NCBI RefSeq assembly: GCF_010882175.1
Contig: NZ_WKLH01000002.1
Span: 1,657,790-1,721,789 of the forward strand
DNA: 64,000 bases
Origin: Mangrovibacterium lignilyticum
Lineage (GTDB): Bacteria > Bacteroidota > Bacteroidia > Bacteroidales > Prolixibacteraceae
Direction: 5' to 3'
Positions 52,205 through 61,669 of the stretch are shown piece by piece (the stretch's first letter is position 1; each line of letters starts with the position of its first letter). Below the pieces are notes generated by a model that was not told the DNA's origin, did not search any database, and saw nothing but the letters and a program-made list of their open reading frames with translations. The position numbers and the translations under genes were made by a program.

Positions 52205-54187
52205 ATGAAGCATCTATTTCTTCTGGTAACGGCCCTGTTTTTTTTCTCAGGCGCATCCAAACTCATTGCGCAAAACAGCGCTGTCTTTGATCAACACCAG
52301 GCATTCAATCCCAACCTGATGACTTACCCGGAATCACCCTATCGCAGTGCAAGTGGTATTCCGGCCGCAAACTACTGGCAAAATAAAGCCGATTATCAGA
52401 TTAAGGCTGAGCTGGACACAACAAACCATGAGATTAAAGCAAGCGTGATCCTGACGTACACGAATAACAGCCCGGATCAGCTATCGTATTTGTGGCTCGA
52501 ACTGGGACAGAACTTATTTCAGGAAGGCTCGCGCGGAAGTTTCAGCCAGAGCGCAAAAACCGACGCCGGTGGTTTTCAGTTTGACGAAATCAACGTAGTG
52601 CGGAAAACAGAATCAATTCCTGCAGATTACTTAGTTGACGACACCCGCATGCAAATCAGGCTGAATGAACCTGTACCCGCAAAAGGCGGTGGTATTCAGC
52701 TTAGCTTTCAATACTCTTTCAAAATAAGCAACACCCAGTTTCGCACCGGCCTGGCAGCAACCAAAAACGGAACCATTTACGATGTTGCCCAATGGTATCC
52801 GCGGATGTGCGTGTACGATGATATTCGGGGATGGAACACCCTTCCTTACCAGGGAGCCGGTGAGTTCTATTGCGAGTATGGCGATTTCAACTACGAGATC
52901 ACCTTGCCTGCCGATCTGATTGTTGTTGGCTCGGGCGAGTTGACAAACCCGGAAGAGGTGCTGACCAAAAAGCAAGTTAACCGTTTGCAAAAAGCCAGGA
53001 CAACCGACGCGACTCAGTTTATTATTACCCCGGACGAAGTGGGAACAAAATCAGCGCGGCCTCAAGGCACCGAAAAACGATGCTGGAAATTCACCATGAC
53101 TAACAGCCGCGATGTCGCGTGGGCTGCCTCAAAAGCCTATGTGTGGGATGCTGCAAAAATAGATCTCCCGGAAGGGAAAACAGCTTTGGCCATGTCGGTT
53201 TACCCAATCGAAAGTGTTGGCGACTCGGCCTGGTCCCGCTCAACGGAGTACCTGAAACACTCCATCGAACACTTCTCGTCGTGGTGGTTCCCCTACCCAT
53301 ACCCGGTAGCCATTAACATTGCCGGTCCAGTAGGCGGAATGGAATACCCCGGCCTGTGTTTTTGCAGCTGGAAATTCAACTCAGCCAAGGTAACTTATTT
53401 TGTCACCGCTCACGAAATCGGGCACAACTGGTTCCCCATGATTGTGGGATCGAACGAACGTCGCCATGCTTTTATCGACGAAGGCTTCAACACTTTCATC
53501 GACATTTATGCGCAGGATGATTTTAACAACGGCGAATTTGCCCCCAAACGAGATGGCGAATACGACCCGGAAGGTAAGAACCCGGCTCGCGACATTGTCC
53601 CGTACATGATTCGCCCGGATGCTGAAAGCCTGGCTAACCTTCCCGATGTGCTGCAACAGAAATATTCGCACACGCTCAGTTATTATAAATCGGCTCTGGG
53701 ATTGGTGATTGCCCGCGAATACATTTTAGACACCGACCGTTTTGATTATGCTTTCCGCGAGTTTATCCGCCAATGGGCTTTTAAACACCCGGCTCCAAAT
53801 GACTTTTTCCGACTCATGAATAATGCTGCCGGTGAAGATCTGAACTGGTTTTGGAATGCCTGGTATTACCAAACATGGACACTCGATCAGGCAGTGACCA
53901 AGGTCGAATATACGGAAGATGCACCAGCGAAAGGCGCAAAAATAACGCTGAAAAACCTGCAACAAATGGTGATGCCGGTCAAACTGAAGATCAAAGAGGA
54001 AAACGGAACGGAAACGGTTGTTGAACTGCCGGTTGAAGTTTGGCAAAAAGGAAGTCCTTATGTGTATCCGTTCGCCTCGAAAAGCAAAATTATTTCGGTT
54101 GATGTTGATCCCGACATGCAACTACCCGACATTGATGATAGTAACAACCACTGGCGCGCCGATGGACATTCACTAAGTAAAAAATAG
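52205..54187 (+). CDS. M1-family metallopeptidase
   Basis: A 660-residue protein with a signal peptide (residues 1-22, ending IAQ). The M1 N-terminal beta domain (about 50-260) precedes a thermolysin-like domain with HEIGHNW near residue 403 and the downstream zinc ligand in IDEGFNTF near 427. The usual GAMEN exopeptidase motif is here GGMEYPG, a common variation in Bacteroidota M1 proteins. It would remove N-terminal residues from peptides in the periplasm. A terminator follows. Confidence 0.93.
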   Translation: MKHLFLLVTALFFFSGASKLIAQNSAVFDQHQAFNPNLMTYPESPYRSASGIPAANYWQNKADYQIKAELDTTNHEIKASVILTYTNNSPDQLSYLWLELGQNLFQEGSRGSFSQSAKTDAGGFQFDEINVVRKTESIPADYLVDDTRMQIRLNEPVPAKGGGIQLSFQYSFKISNTQFRTGLAATKNGTIYDVAQWYPRMCVYDDIRGWNTLPYQGAGEFYCEYGDFNYEITLPADLIVVGSGELTNPEEVLTKKQVNRLQKARTTDATQFIITPDEVGTKSARPQGTEKRCWKFTMTNSRDVAWAASKAYVWDAAKIDLPEGKTALAMSVYPIESVGDSAWSRSTEYLKHSIEHFSSWWFPYPYPVAINIAGPVGGMEYPGLCFCSWKFNSAKVTYFVTAHEIGHNWFPMIVGSNERRHAFIDEGFNTFIDIYAQDDFNNGEFAPKRDGEYDPEGKNPARDIVPYMIRPDAESLANLPDVLQQKYSHTLSYYKSALGLVIAREYILDTDRFDYAFREFIRQWAFKHPAPNDFFRLMNNAAGEDLNWFWNAWYYQTWTLDQAVTKVEYTEDAPAKGAKITLKNLQQMVMPVKLKIKEENGTETVVELPVEVWQKGSPYVYPFASKSKIISVDVDPDMQLPDIDDSNNHWRADGHSLSKK

Positions 54188-54213
54188 ATCGCAACAATCC
54201 ATTCGAAATAGAT

Positions 54214-54246
54214 AGAGGTAGCTTCCAAACGAGGCTGCCTCTTTTC
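54214..54246. terminator. Bidirectional terminator between convergent genes
   Basis: AGAGGTAGC / GCTGCCTCT stem with a T run, between the M1 peptidase (plus) and the regulator (minus). Confidence 0.75.
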
Positions 54247-54268
54247 ATTTAATCGTTAGTTGTTCCGC

Positions 54269-55465
54269 TCAATGTATCTCTGAAACCAATACCGGATTTA
54301 ATTTCAGTCGATTGCGCTCAACACCACGAGTTTCAAAAACCGCTGTAAACGAAGCATCACGCCCGTCGAAATAACGAGTGGCAAAAGCCTGCGCTGAATC
54401 TGCATTGGTGAAATATTCAACCGTCGCTTTCACGCCAATATCGTGATCGGAGAAAAACAGGAAACGAGCGGTCTGCTTGGGTCCGCTCATACGACTGACT
54501 ATCGCATATTCAGAGACCAGCCCTTCAGTCGACAGGTTAAATTCCTGTTGTGGCTGAATGGAATCACCTGAAAACTGCAGTCGATTGCCCTGAAGGTTGA
54601 AGGCCCGATTGCCTTCATTAAAAAGACGAATAAACTTATTCTCGTTTTTCAGCGGCCCCACATAAATTGAGTTGCCCTCAATAATATCTGAGTAGCTTGA
54701 ATTCGATGAGAAACGAATGGTAAAATCAGCTTCATTTCGCTGAAAAAGCGCGGCTAATTCTTTGGTTGCAAAGGCAGCCATGCCGGTTGTATAAAAATAA
54801 TTGGCGGGCTCAACCTGATTCTTTAGCTCGGGATGTTTTTCCAGGAAAGCATACACTTCATCCAGACTGTTAATGTTGTAATCGCGAAACCAGCCGTGTG
54901 TTCCCGTTGCCAATTCGCCCATCAATCCATACGAGTCACCGATAACCAAACTGGTGGAAGCATCGTTATCGAAGAAGCCTTTCCAAAAAAATGGTGCCGG
55001 TTCCGGCCTGTTCACCAAGAAAAATATCAGCCACGAAAGCAATAAAGCAGAGAGCAAGATTGGCACTAAAAAACGCCTGCGATTCCGAACCGGTTTTTCA
55101 ATTTTGTTTGGCACAAAATCCACCCGGTACTGCCCTTTTTCAATCACCATCCGCCAGGCATCTTCGGCCCCTTCATCCTCATAGTAATTGTCGAGCTTCT
55201 TGCGCAAATTGTAAATATTTACCCGAATACGCGCATTCCCACTTTCCGCGTCAAACTTATCACCAAGCAGATCAACCCCAATGCTGGTCTCCTTCAAATC
55301 GGCTCCGGCCAAGGTCGAATTAACCAGGTATTCGAGCAAAACACTACTTGTCGGCGACTTGGCAAAAGTGCTGGTCGACAAGACATGCTCCAGCAGCCTT
55401 TTTTTCGCTATATGATCAAGATCGTTCATTTCAAAAGAGTTGACTATCGAATTTAACCGTTTCAA
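54269..55465 (-). CDS. Membrane-bound winged-helix regulator (ToxR-like layout)
   Basis: A 398-residue protein. Residues about 45-120 look like a winged-helix DNA-binding domain of the OmpR/PhoB type (ARIRVNIYNLRKKLDNYYEDEG, WRMVIEKGQYRVDFVPN). A single membrane segment (about 133-153) follows, then a 240-residue periplasmic part that resembles a substrate-binding or periplasmic sensor domain. The layout fits a one-component membrane-bound transcription factor. It is divergent from the GH2 gene 163 bases away and may control it. The ATG at 55429 is an alternative start. The sensed ligand is unknown. Confidence 0.75.
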   Translation of the reverse strand: MKRLNSIVNSFEMNDLDHIAKKRLLEHVLSTSTFAKSPTSSVLLEYLVNSTLAGADLKETSIGVDLLGDKFDAESGNARIRVNIYNLRKKLDNYYEDEGAEDAWRMVIEKGQYRVDFVPNKIEKPVRNRRRFLVPILLSALLLSWLIFFLVNRPEPAPFFWKGFFDNDASTSLVIGDSYGLMGELATGTHGWFRDYNINSLDEVYAFLEKHPELKNQVEPANYFYTTGMAAFATKELAALFQRNEADFTIRFSSNSSYSDIIEGNSIYVGPLKNENKFIRLFNEGNRAFNLQGNRLQFSGDSIQPQQEFNLSTEGLVSEYAIVSRMSGPKQTARFLFFSDHDIGVKATVEYFTNADSAQAFATRYFDGRDASFTAVFETRGVERNRLKLNPVLVSEIH

Positions 55466-55627
55466 GTACCGTTAAACGGACGTTAAAAGTACGATTCTGC
55501 GTTAAATTTACTTGCTTTAATCTAGAATTTGAGAACATTCATTTGTAAAAACCTGCATTGAAGCAGAAAACCAGTCAAACCGATTCTCAAAAACTCAAAT
55601 AGTCGTTCCTTATATAAAACTGATAAA

Positions 55628-57439
55628 ATGAAAACAAAGCTCTTTTTCCTGATCTTGATGCTGGGCAGTTTACTGACACAAGCCCAACCGAACTTCATCA
55701 CCAATGTCAACAGCCGGACCAATACCAGTCTCGGCGGCAAATGGAAATACATCATCGACCAGTACAGCACCGGCGCCATCGGCTTTTCGCCTTTGTATGA
55801 AAACAAGAAACCGAAAGACAAAACCGACCGGGTGGAATACAGTTTCGACGATGCACAAAGCCTTTGGGTGCCGGGATCGTGGAATGCACAGAAAGATGAA
55901 TTGTACTATTACGAAGGAAGCATGTGGTACCGCAAAACCTTCGTCTTCCAACCGAAATTGAAAAACTCACGGGTGTTTATTTACGTGGGGGCAGCCAACT
56001 ATAAAACGCAATACTCTTTTAACGGCAAAAGACTGGGCGAGCACGAAGGCGGGTTCACACCTTTCAGCTTCGAGGTAACAGACCTGATTAAAGAAAAGGA
56101 CAACTTTGTGATTCTGGGTGTGAATAATCGCCGTGAACCCGATTACATTCCGGGCATGGTGACCGACTGGTACAATTACGGTGGAATTACCCGCGATGTA
56201 AAACTGGTAGAAGTTCCGCAAACATTTATTGACGATTTTACGGTGTCGCTAAAAAAAGAAACCGTTGCCGCGAAAGAAAAAGAGATTGAAGGCGAGCTGA
56301 CTTTAAACGGAGACCAGCTACCGGCTGAAGCTCGTGTTTCCATTCCTGAACTGGGACTGGAGCAAATGGTTCAAATTGGTGACAACGGAAAAGGAACCTT
56401 CAGTTTCAAATCAAAAAAGCTGGATTTGTGGAGCCCCGAAAATCCCAAATTATACACCATCACGCTGTCTGCCGGCGAGGACGAGCTGTCGGATCAGGTT
56501 GGCTTCCGTACCATTGAAACCAAAGGCAAACAAATTTTGCTGAACGGCCAGCCAATCTTCCTGCGCGGTATCTCCATTCACGATGAAAACCCGATCCGTG
56601 CCGACCGAGCTCATTCGGTTGATGACGCCAAACTACTGTTGGGATGGGCCAAAGAACTGGGATGTAATTTTGCCCGTCTGGCACATTACCCACATCAGGA
56701 AAACATTGTTCGCATGGCGGACCAACTGGGAATTCTGCTTTGGGAAGAGCTGCCGCTGTATTGGGGAATTAACTGGCAAAGCGAGTCGGTACTCGAAAAT
56801 GCCAAGCGCCAGTATGCCGAAGTCATTCGCCGTGATAAAAACCGGGCCGCGACTATTATCTGGAGTATTGCCAACGAAACCACTCCGGGCGACTCCCGCA
56901 ACAAATTTCTGGGTTCGGTTGCCGACTATGTTCGTGAGCTCGATTCGACCCGCTTGCTGAGTGCGGCCTGCAAAAAAGATTTAGCTGTTGACGGACATCC
57001 CGACAACGATTACCTGGTGAGTGACCCAATCGCTGAGAAACTGGATATCGTCAGTTTCAACGAATACATTGGTTGGTACGGTGGTGCTCCGGAAGAAAGC
57101 CGCAAGAAGACTTTCATTATCGCCTACGACAAACCGGTTATCATCAGTGAATTTGGCGGCGGTGCGATCCAGGGTTTCCATGCTGACTCGACAACCCGCT
57201 GGAGCGAAGAATACCAGGCCTATATGTACAAAGAAAATATTGACATGTTTGAGCGTGTTCCGGGCTTATCGGGAATGACCCCCTGGATTTTGGCGGACTT
57301 CCAATCGCCATTGCGCCAGTTACCCAATGTACAGGATGGCTGGAATAGAAAAGGCCTGATATCGGAAACCGGCCAAAAGAAGAAAGCGTTCTTTGTGCTG
57401 CAGAAATACTACGAGCAAAAGAGAGAAGCCGTGAAATAA
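55628..57439 (+). CDS. Glycoside hydrolase family 2 (beta-glucuronidase-like)
   Basis: A 603-residue protein with a signal peptide (MKTKLFFLILMLGSLLTQAQ). The order is a sugar-binding jellyroll (about 35-195), an immunoglobulin-like domain (about 200-295), and a TIM barrel. The acid/base Glu is in IIWSIANET (about 417) and the nucleophile Glu in ISEFGGGA (about 507). Overall length and WKYIIDQYSTG...WVPGSWN resemble beta-glucuronidases more than beta-galactosidases. It probably acts in the periplasm on a plant or host glycan. No SusC/D pair is nearby, so the target cannot be inferred. Confidence 0.92.
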   Translation: MKTKLFFLILMLGSLLTQAQPNFITNVNSRTNTSLGGKWKYIIDQYSTGAIGFSPLYENKKPKDKTDRVEYSFDDAQSLWVPGSWNAQKDELYYYEGSMWYRKTFVFQPKLKNSRVFIYVGAANYKTQYSFNGKRLGEHEGGFTPFSFEVTDLIKEKDNFVILGVNNRREPDYIPGMVTDWYNYGGITRDVKLVEVPQTFIDDFTVSLKKETVAAKEKEIEGELTLNGDQLPAEARVSIPELGLEQMVQIGDNGKGTFSFKSKKLDLWSPENPKLYTITLSAGEDELSDQVGFRTIETKGKQILLNGQPIFLRGISIHDENPIRADRAHSVDDAKLLLGWAKELGCNFARLAHYPHQENIVRMADQLGILLWEELPLYWGINWQSESVLENAKRQYAEVIRRDKNRAATIIWSIANETTPGDSRNKFLGSVADYVRELDSTRLLSAACKKDLAVDGHPDNDYLVSDPIAEKLDIVSFNEYIGWYGGAPEESRKKTFIIAYDKPVIISEFGGGAIQGFHADSTTRWSEEYQAYMYKENIDMFERVPGLSGMTPWILADFQSPLRQLPNVQDGWNRKGLISETGQKKKAFFVLQKYYEQKREAVK

Positions 57440-57489
57440 ATAGATCTTCCGGTGAACTAAAATCACCGTTAGGAAGATACCCCATTTGA

Positions 57490-57527
57490 TGGCTGGCACC
57501 TTATTAATTATGGTGTCAGCCATTTTT
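57490..57527 (+). terminator. Terminator after the GH2 gene
   Basis: TGGCTGGCACC / GGTGTCAGCCA hairpin followed by TTTTT. Another hairpin (ATCTTCCGGTGA / TCACC...GGAAGAT) lies at 57444-57478, directly after the stop. Confidence 0.75.
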
Positions 57528-57577
57528 CATTCAAAACAGGAGACTAACAGGCCACACAAAACCTGTAACCCAATCCC

Positions 57578-58192
57578 CTATTCCAATTTTTTCAGACTGG
57601 CAAATAGCCCGTCATCAAGCGCTTCCGGGTCTTTGCTGTATTTGACGACAAATTTCTGCAATTCCTCCGTCGATGCCGTCAACAGGTAGTTTCCATCTTC
57701 CACCTCATATTTTATATCCAACTCCCCTTTTTTTGCCAGATCCTCCAACCATCCGGGATCGAACCAACGAATTACAGCCTGTTCACCTGTCAAGTCCAGG
57801 CAAGCAAAACTATGGACCGGCACCACATGCAGATCAAAAAAATCAGGTCCGTTATCAGCTGAGCTTCGGTATTCTTGCAGAAAGAAATCAAGGAAATACT
57901 GTCCTTCCAGCTTAATCAAGTGAACTTTGAAACTGGATGCTGACAGCTCCGTTTCTCCTTTTCCGCTCAGTCGCAACAAGTACGCCGTGCTGTCCACATT
58001 TTCGGGAACAGCTTCTCCTTTAAAGTCAAAGGAAAATTGCCAAACCGTACTGTCATCTTCAAGCCAACTCCCCAACAACAGGTCGTTCGCAAATAAATCC
58101 TTCTCCGTGTACAAGGGGTGGTATGAAACGACAATGCACGAACAGACCAGAAACAGTAAAAAAACAGCGGAATACTTCGAGATTGTTTTCAT
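57578..58192 (-). CDS. Hypothetical lipoprotein
   Basis: A 204-residue lipoprotein with the signal MKTISKYSAVFLLFLVCSC, giving lipidated C17 or C19. The mature part starts HPLYTEKDLFANDLLLGSW, then continues as alternating strands, as in DUF-type periplasmic lipoproteins of Bacteroidota. It is convergent with the GH2 gene. Function is unknown. Confidence 0.75.
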   Translation of the reverse strand: MKTISKYSAVFLLFLVCSCIVVSYHPLYTEKDLFANDLLLGSWLEDDSTVWQFSFDFKGEAVPENVDSTAYLLRLSGKGETELSASSFKVHLIKLEGQYFLDFFLQEYRSSADNGPDFFDLHVVPVHSFACLDLTGEQAVIRWFDPGWLEDLAKKGELDIKYEVEDGNYLLTASTEELQKFVVKYSKDPEALDDGLFASLKKLE

Positions 58193-58602
58193 GGCAAAAC
58201 GATTTTAGTTAATAAACAGAATGTATATCCGGTCGATATTCCGAAACAAAAATGTACAGAACAGCGACCATTTGTGAACTTTCGATTATAGAAATAAAAT
58301 CCATCCCTTCGATCAATCATCTAATATACGATCTTATCAATTGAAAATTAAATTTTAACAATCAATTGCTTACGATTTAAATTAACGCTCTCCCGTTTCA
58401 CCCGAATGAAAACCCAAACAAGTTACTTGCACATTATCGGCTTAACATTTGCACGATTATTGTTCTAATGAATAACAAATAACTTATCTTTATAGGAATC
58501 GACCTAGAAACGCTTTTTCAAGCATCGTCGATTAACATTAACAGGCATTTTCGTTGCGTAAAAAAAGCCAACGATCTATTTATTCACCCTAAAACAAATC
58601 TT
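58193..58602. other. AT-rich region upstream of the acidic-protein module
   Basis: A 410-base gene-free region. TATCTTTA at 58485-58492 with TTG at 58460-58462 is a possible Bacteroidota promoter (TAnnTTTG consensus), leaving a leader of about 100 bases before the small gene at 58603. Confidence 0.5.
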
Positions 58603-58722
58603 ATGATTAGAGATTACAGATTCTACGCATCAGCATCAAACAACTACAAGGCGCCAATTCCGCAACCAACAGATGATGACGAAGATCCGGACACGGATAC
58701 TGGTGATGGCGGTAAAAATTAA
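58603..58722 (+). CDS. Small acidic-tailed protein, module copy 1
   Basis: A 39-residue protein. It begins MIRDYRFYASASNNYKAP and ends with an acidic tail, TDDDEDPDTDTGDGGKN. The N-terminal M..Y(K/R).Y pattern and the tail D-P-x-D...T-D...G-D-G-x-N also occur at the ends of the 113-residue protein at 61160, so the two look homologous, this one lacking the middle domain. No signal peptide or membrane segment. A terminator follows immediately and a TPR histidine kinase gene starts 172 bases later. Coding is supported by this repeat layout rather than by family knowledge. Function unknown; a ligand or partner for the kinase is an idea only. Confidence 0.6.
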   Translation: MIRDYRFYASASNNYKAPIPQPTDDDEDPDTDTGDGGKN

Positions 58723-58732
58723 TCCAAAGATG

Positions 58733-58768
58733 TAGAAGGGGAGTTCGATGAACTCCTCTTCTATTTTA
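58733..58768 (+). terminator. Terminator after acidic protein copy 1
   Basis: Near-perfect stem TAGAAGGGGAGTTC / GAACTCCTCTTCTA around GAT, followed by T-rich sequence, 10 bases after the stop. It matches the position and the GTTC/GAAC heart of the terminator at 61525. Confidence 0.85.
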
Positions 58769-58894
58769 TACTCACCAAAAATCACTTCCGGTCATCACAC
58801 GATCTGAAGAATCATAAATCTTCTCCTTCGGCTATTGAACTGCTTAGATTTTTGTATATTCAATTTTCAAAACCGTTTTCAACAAGCAGCCCCA

Positions 58895-60973
58895 ATGTTC
58901 AAGTATCCCCCTGTACTTATTTTTTTACTTTTAACAATGCTCAGTCTGGCTTCAAAAAGCCAGGATATTAGAGATACTGCAGACTACCGGGCATTAGTAG
59001 AACAAGCCAATTCCATTGCCAATTCCAAACTCGACAGCGCACTTATCCTTTATCTGAACATCGCTAAAGACACAGAAAAAGCCGGCTACCAACAGCTGAA
59101 CTGGGAGGCTAAGATGAAAGCCGGGGCAACCTATTCCGATCTGGGAAAAAAAGACAGCGCACTGCTGATTCTTCAGGATACCTATCGTGAAATTGCAGCA
59201 CAGCGAGACAGTGCCTACCAACTGAAGGTGTTAATTAAACTGGCCGATTACTATGCTGATAATTACGAATTCGAACGGGCAATCATTCACTTACTGGACG
59301 CACAAAAGCTGATGACCAATTCGACGCCTTTTCCCCTCCGGTTCGACGTATTAAACACGCTGGGGCAGGTGCACAAGAAAATGAAGGACTACACTTCTGC
59401 ATTGAAGTATTACAGACTATTGGAAACAGATTTCTTTTACCAGCTGAATGATTTTGATCGGTTCCTGGTATTTATGAACATCGGGAATGTTTATTTGGAG
59501 ACGAAAGATTATGCCAAAACCGAAGAGTTATATTTAAAGGCCTATGCCGAAATTCAAAAGATCGACGACAGTGCAAATCTCGCTCTTATTACCTACAACC
59601 TAGGCAATCTCTATTTCAAACAACGGAAGAACATTCAAGCCACAAAATTTGCAGAAAAAGCACTGAAGAGTTACACCGTCATTGGCAATAAAGTCTATAT
59701 CGAGTTCTGTTACCGACTTTTGGGAGCCCTGCAATATCGTTTCCGAAATTTTCAGGCTGCTGAAAAATATTACCTTAAAGCACTTCAAATCGCAAACGAA
59801 ATTGACAACCGAAACTCGTTGATCGGCAATTACCTTAACCTGGCCATGAACTACCGGGCCTGGGGCAAGTCGACCGCCGATACCGCGAAATACGAAAAGG
59901 CCTGGAAGTTCCACAAGATGTGGGCAAACCTGAAGGACAGCCTCTACCAGTCAAATCTGGCTAACCAAGCATTGGAACTGGAAAAAAAATACGAAACGGA
60001 AAAAAAGAATGCGAAAATTACCATGCTGGAGAAAGACAACCAGCTACAGGCCGACGAACTCATACTGGAACAACAACAGCGCAGATTTATGTGGATCGTT
60101 ATTGCCCTGATGACCATTATCATCGGCGTGGTGGTCTATTTCATGGTGTACTTCCGACGCGTGAACGACCAGCTAAAACGTCAGAGCCGGTTAATTTTCG
60201 ACCAGAAAGAGCAAATCACCGACCAAAACATACAGCTTCAAAAAGCGGTTAACACGCAAAACAAACTGTTTGGTATTATTGCCCACGACCTGCGAAGCCC
60301 GTTGGTTTCGGTTAACAACTTTGTGCGTCTGCTGAACTATTACATTGCAGACGGTCGTTACGATAAGATTACCAGGATGGCGAAGGAAATGGATCGAAAA
60401 AACGATCAGGTTCTGGAATTGACCGACAATTTGCTGAATTGGGCCAGAAGTCAATCCGGAGGGCTGACTCCAGTCCTGCAACATATTAGCCTGAATGAAA
60501 TTTTAGACGAATGCTACGAACTGTATCTTCCGGTTGCCGAGCGAAAGGAAATCAGTCTTGAACTGGAGGCAGAGGGGAACTGCCTGCTTTGGGCCGACCG
60601 CGATATGGTGCGCACCATTTGCCGCAACCTGATTAACAATGCGCTAAAGTTTACGCCTCAAAAAGGAACCGTCCGTTTGAACTACAGTTGCACCAAAACA
60701 GAAGCCCGGGTTTCGGTAAGCGATACCGGGATGGGTATCAGCCCCGACCGGCAAAAGCGCTTGTTTAACGTGAGTAAAGAAGACGTGCGCAACGGAACAG
60801 ACGGCGAAAGAAGCAGTGGCCTGGGACTGTCGGTTTGTAAAGAGTTCTGCGAAATCCTGCACGGAAAAATCAGTGTTCGAAGTCAGGAAAACACCGGCAG
60901 CACCTTTACGTTCACGATGCCCTTGTATGCCGACGAATTGAAGGAACTGGCTGCTTTGGACATTCCGGACTAA
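58895..60973 (+). CDS. TPR sensor histidine kinase, module copy 1
   Basis: A 692-residue inner-membrane sensor. I chose the ATG at 58895 (MFKYPPVLIF) because it aligns with the start of the paralogue; the frame from 58835 adds 20 unsupported residues. A signal peptide is followed by about seven periplasmic tetratricopeptide repeats (about 30-350), a coiled coil, one membrane helix (about 398-421), and a HisKA domain with H464 in IIAHDLRSPL. HATPase boxes are NNALKFTP and SSGLGLSVCKEF. No receiver or DNA-binding domain is attached. It lies downstream of a small acidic protein and is duplicated at 61670. Confidence 0.9.
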   Translation: MFKYPPVLIFLLLTMLSLASKSQDIRDTADYRALVEQANSIANSKLDSALILYLNIAKDTEKAGYQQLNWEAKMKAGATYSDLGKKDSALLILQDTYREIAAQRDSAYQLKVLIKLADYYADNYEFERAIIHLLDAQKLMTNSTPFPLRFDVLNTLGQVHKKMKDYTSALKYYRLLETDFFYQLNDFDRFLVFMNIGNVYLETKDYAKTEELYLKAYAEIQKIDDSANLALITYNLGNLYFKQRKNIQATKFAEKALKSYTVIGNKVYIEFCYRLLGALQYRFRNFQAAEKYYLKALQIANEIDNRNSLIGNYLNLAMNYRAWGKSTADTAKYEKAWKFHKMWANLKDSLYQSNLANQALELEKKYETEKKNAKITMLEKDNQLQADELILEQQQRRFMWIVIALMTIIIGVVVYFMVYFRRVNDQLKRQSRLIFDQKEQITDQNIQLQKAVNTQNKLFGIIAHDLRSPLVSVNNFVRLLNYYIADGRYDKITRMAKEMDRKNDQVLELTDNLLNWARSQSGGLTPVLQHISLNEILDECYELYLPVAERKEISLELEAEGNCLLWADRDMVRTICRNLINNALKFTPQKGTVRLNYSCTKTEARVSVSDTGMGISPDRQKRLFNVSKEDVRNGTDGERSSGLGLSVCKEFCEILHGKISVRSQENTGSTFTFTMPLYADELKELAALDIPD

Positions 60974-61159
60974 GCCCGAAAAAGGATCACCGATAACTGA
61001 AAACCGATTCTCCGAATTCCGCAACAAAGTATCGTTCACCAACTTTGAGTTTGGAAATTTTGATACATCCCCATCATATTTCATATAATTTAACAGGTTA
61101 AATACCGTTTATTCTTTTAACAAAGTTTAATTTTAAGCTCATTTATTAAATATTTATTT

Positions 61160-61501
61160 ATGAAGACTTACAAACCTTATCTTGCCCTAACCAAGGGCAC
61201 CAGTGGTAACTATACGCTCGATGCCGTATTTCAATGCCCAAAAACGCAAAACATTGTCAGCATCGACCAACAAGCAATTACTACAAACGGGAAAACATAC
61301 TGGGGTGTTATCGTCAGCGTTTCAAGCGACATCCAGCTGATGTGCGGGCCGGAGCTGAATGTACTGTTTACCTCAGTTGCTATTGATGCTTCCGCCAGCA
61401 GCTATGGAACCGTTAAATGCATTGTCCAGCAAACTAAGTCAGGAGAATTCGGAGACCCTGAAGATGAGGAAACCGATATCGACTTCGGAGACGGAAACTA
61501 A
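61160..61501 (+). CDS. Small acidic-tailed protein, module copy 2
   Basis: A 113-residue protein, MKTYKPYLALTKGTSGNY at the start and GDPEDEETDIDFGDGN at the end. The middle (about 20-95) looks like a small beta domain with three cysteines (CPK, MCGPE, KCIV). Its first and last residues resemble the 39-residue protein at 58603. No signal peptide. It is followed by a terminator and then, 168 bases after the stop, by the second TPR histidine kinase, the same spacing as in copy 1 (172). The family is not recognised, but the duplicated context makes it a likely real gene. Confidence 0.72.
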   Translation: MKTYKPYLALTKGTSGNYTLDAVFQCPKTQNIVSIDQQAITTNGKTYWGVIVSVSSDIQLMCGPELNVLFTSVAIDASASSYGTVKCIVQQTKSGEFGDPEDEETDIDFGDGN

Positions 61502-61524
61502 AGCATTCTATTCAAAATAGAGGT

Positions 61525-61552
61525 AAAAGGGAATTCATCGAATTCCTTTTTT
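61525..61552 (+). terminator. Terminator after acidic protein copy 2
   Basis: AAAAGGGAATTC-ATC-GAATTCC followed by TTTTTT, 23 bases after the stop. It mirrors the one at 58733. Confidence 0.88.
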
Positions 61553-61669
61553 ACTTTCTACTAAACAGATTAATTCTCCATTAAGCCAACATTCTCAGTT
61601 TCCGATAAAATGAACTTAATTTGTTTTTGTATCTTCATGCTTTCATAATCATTCAACACAGTGTAAGCT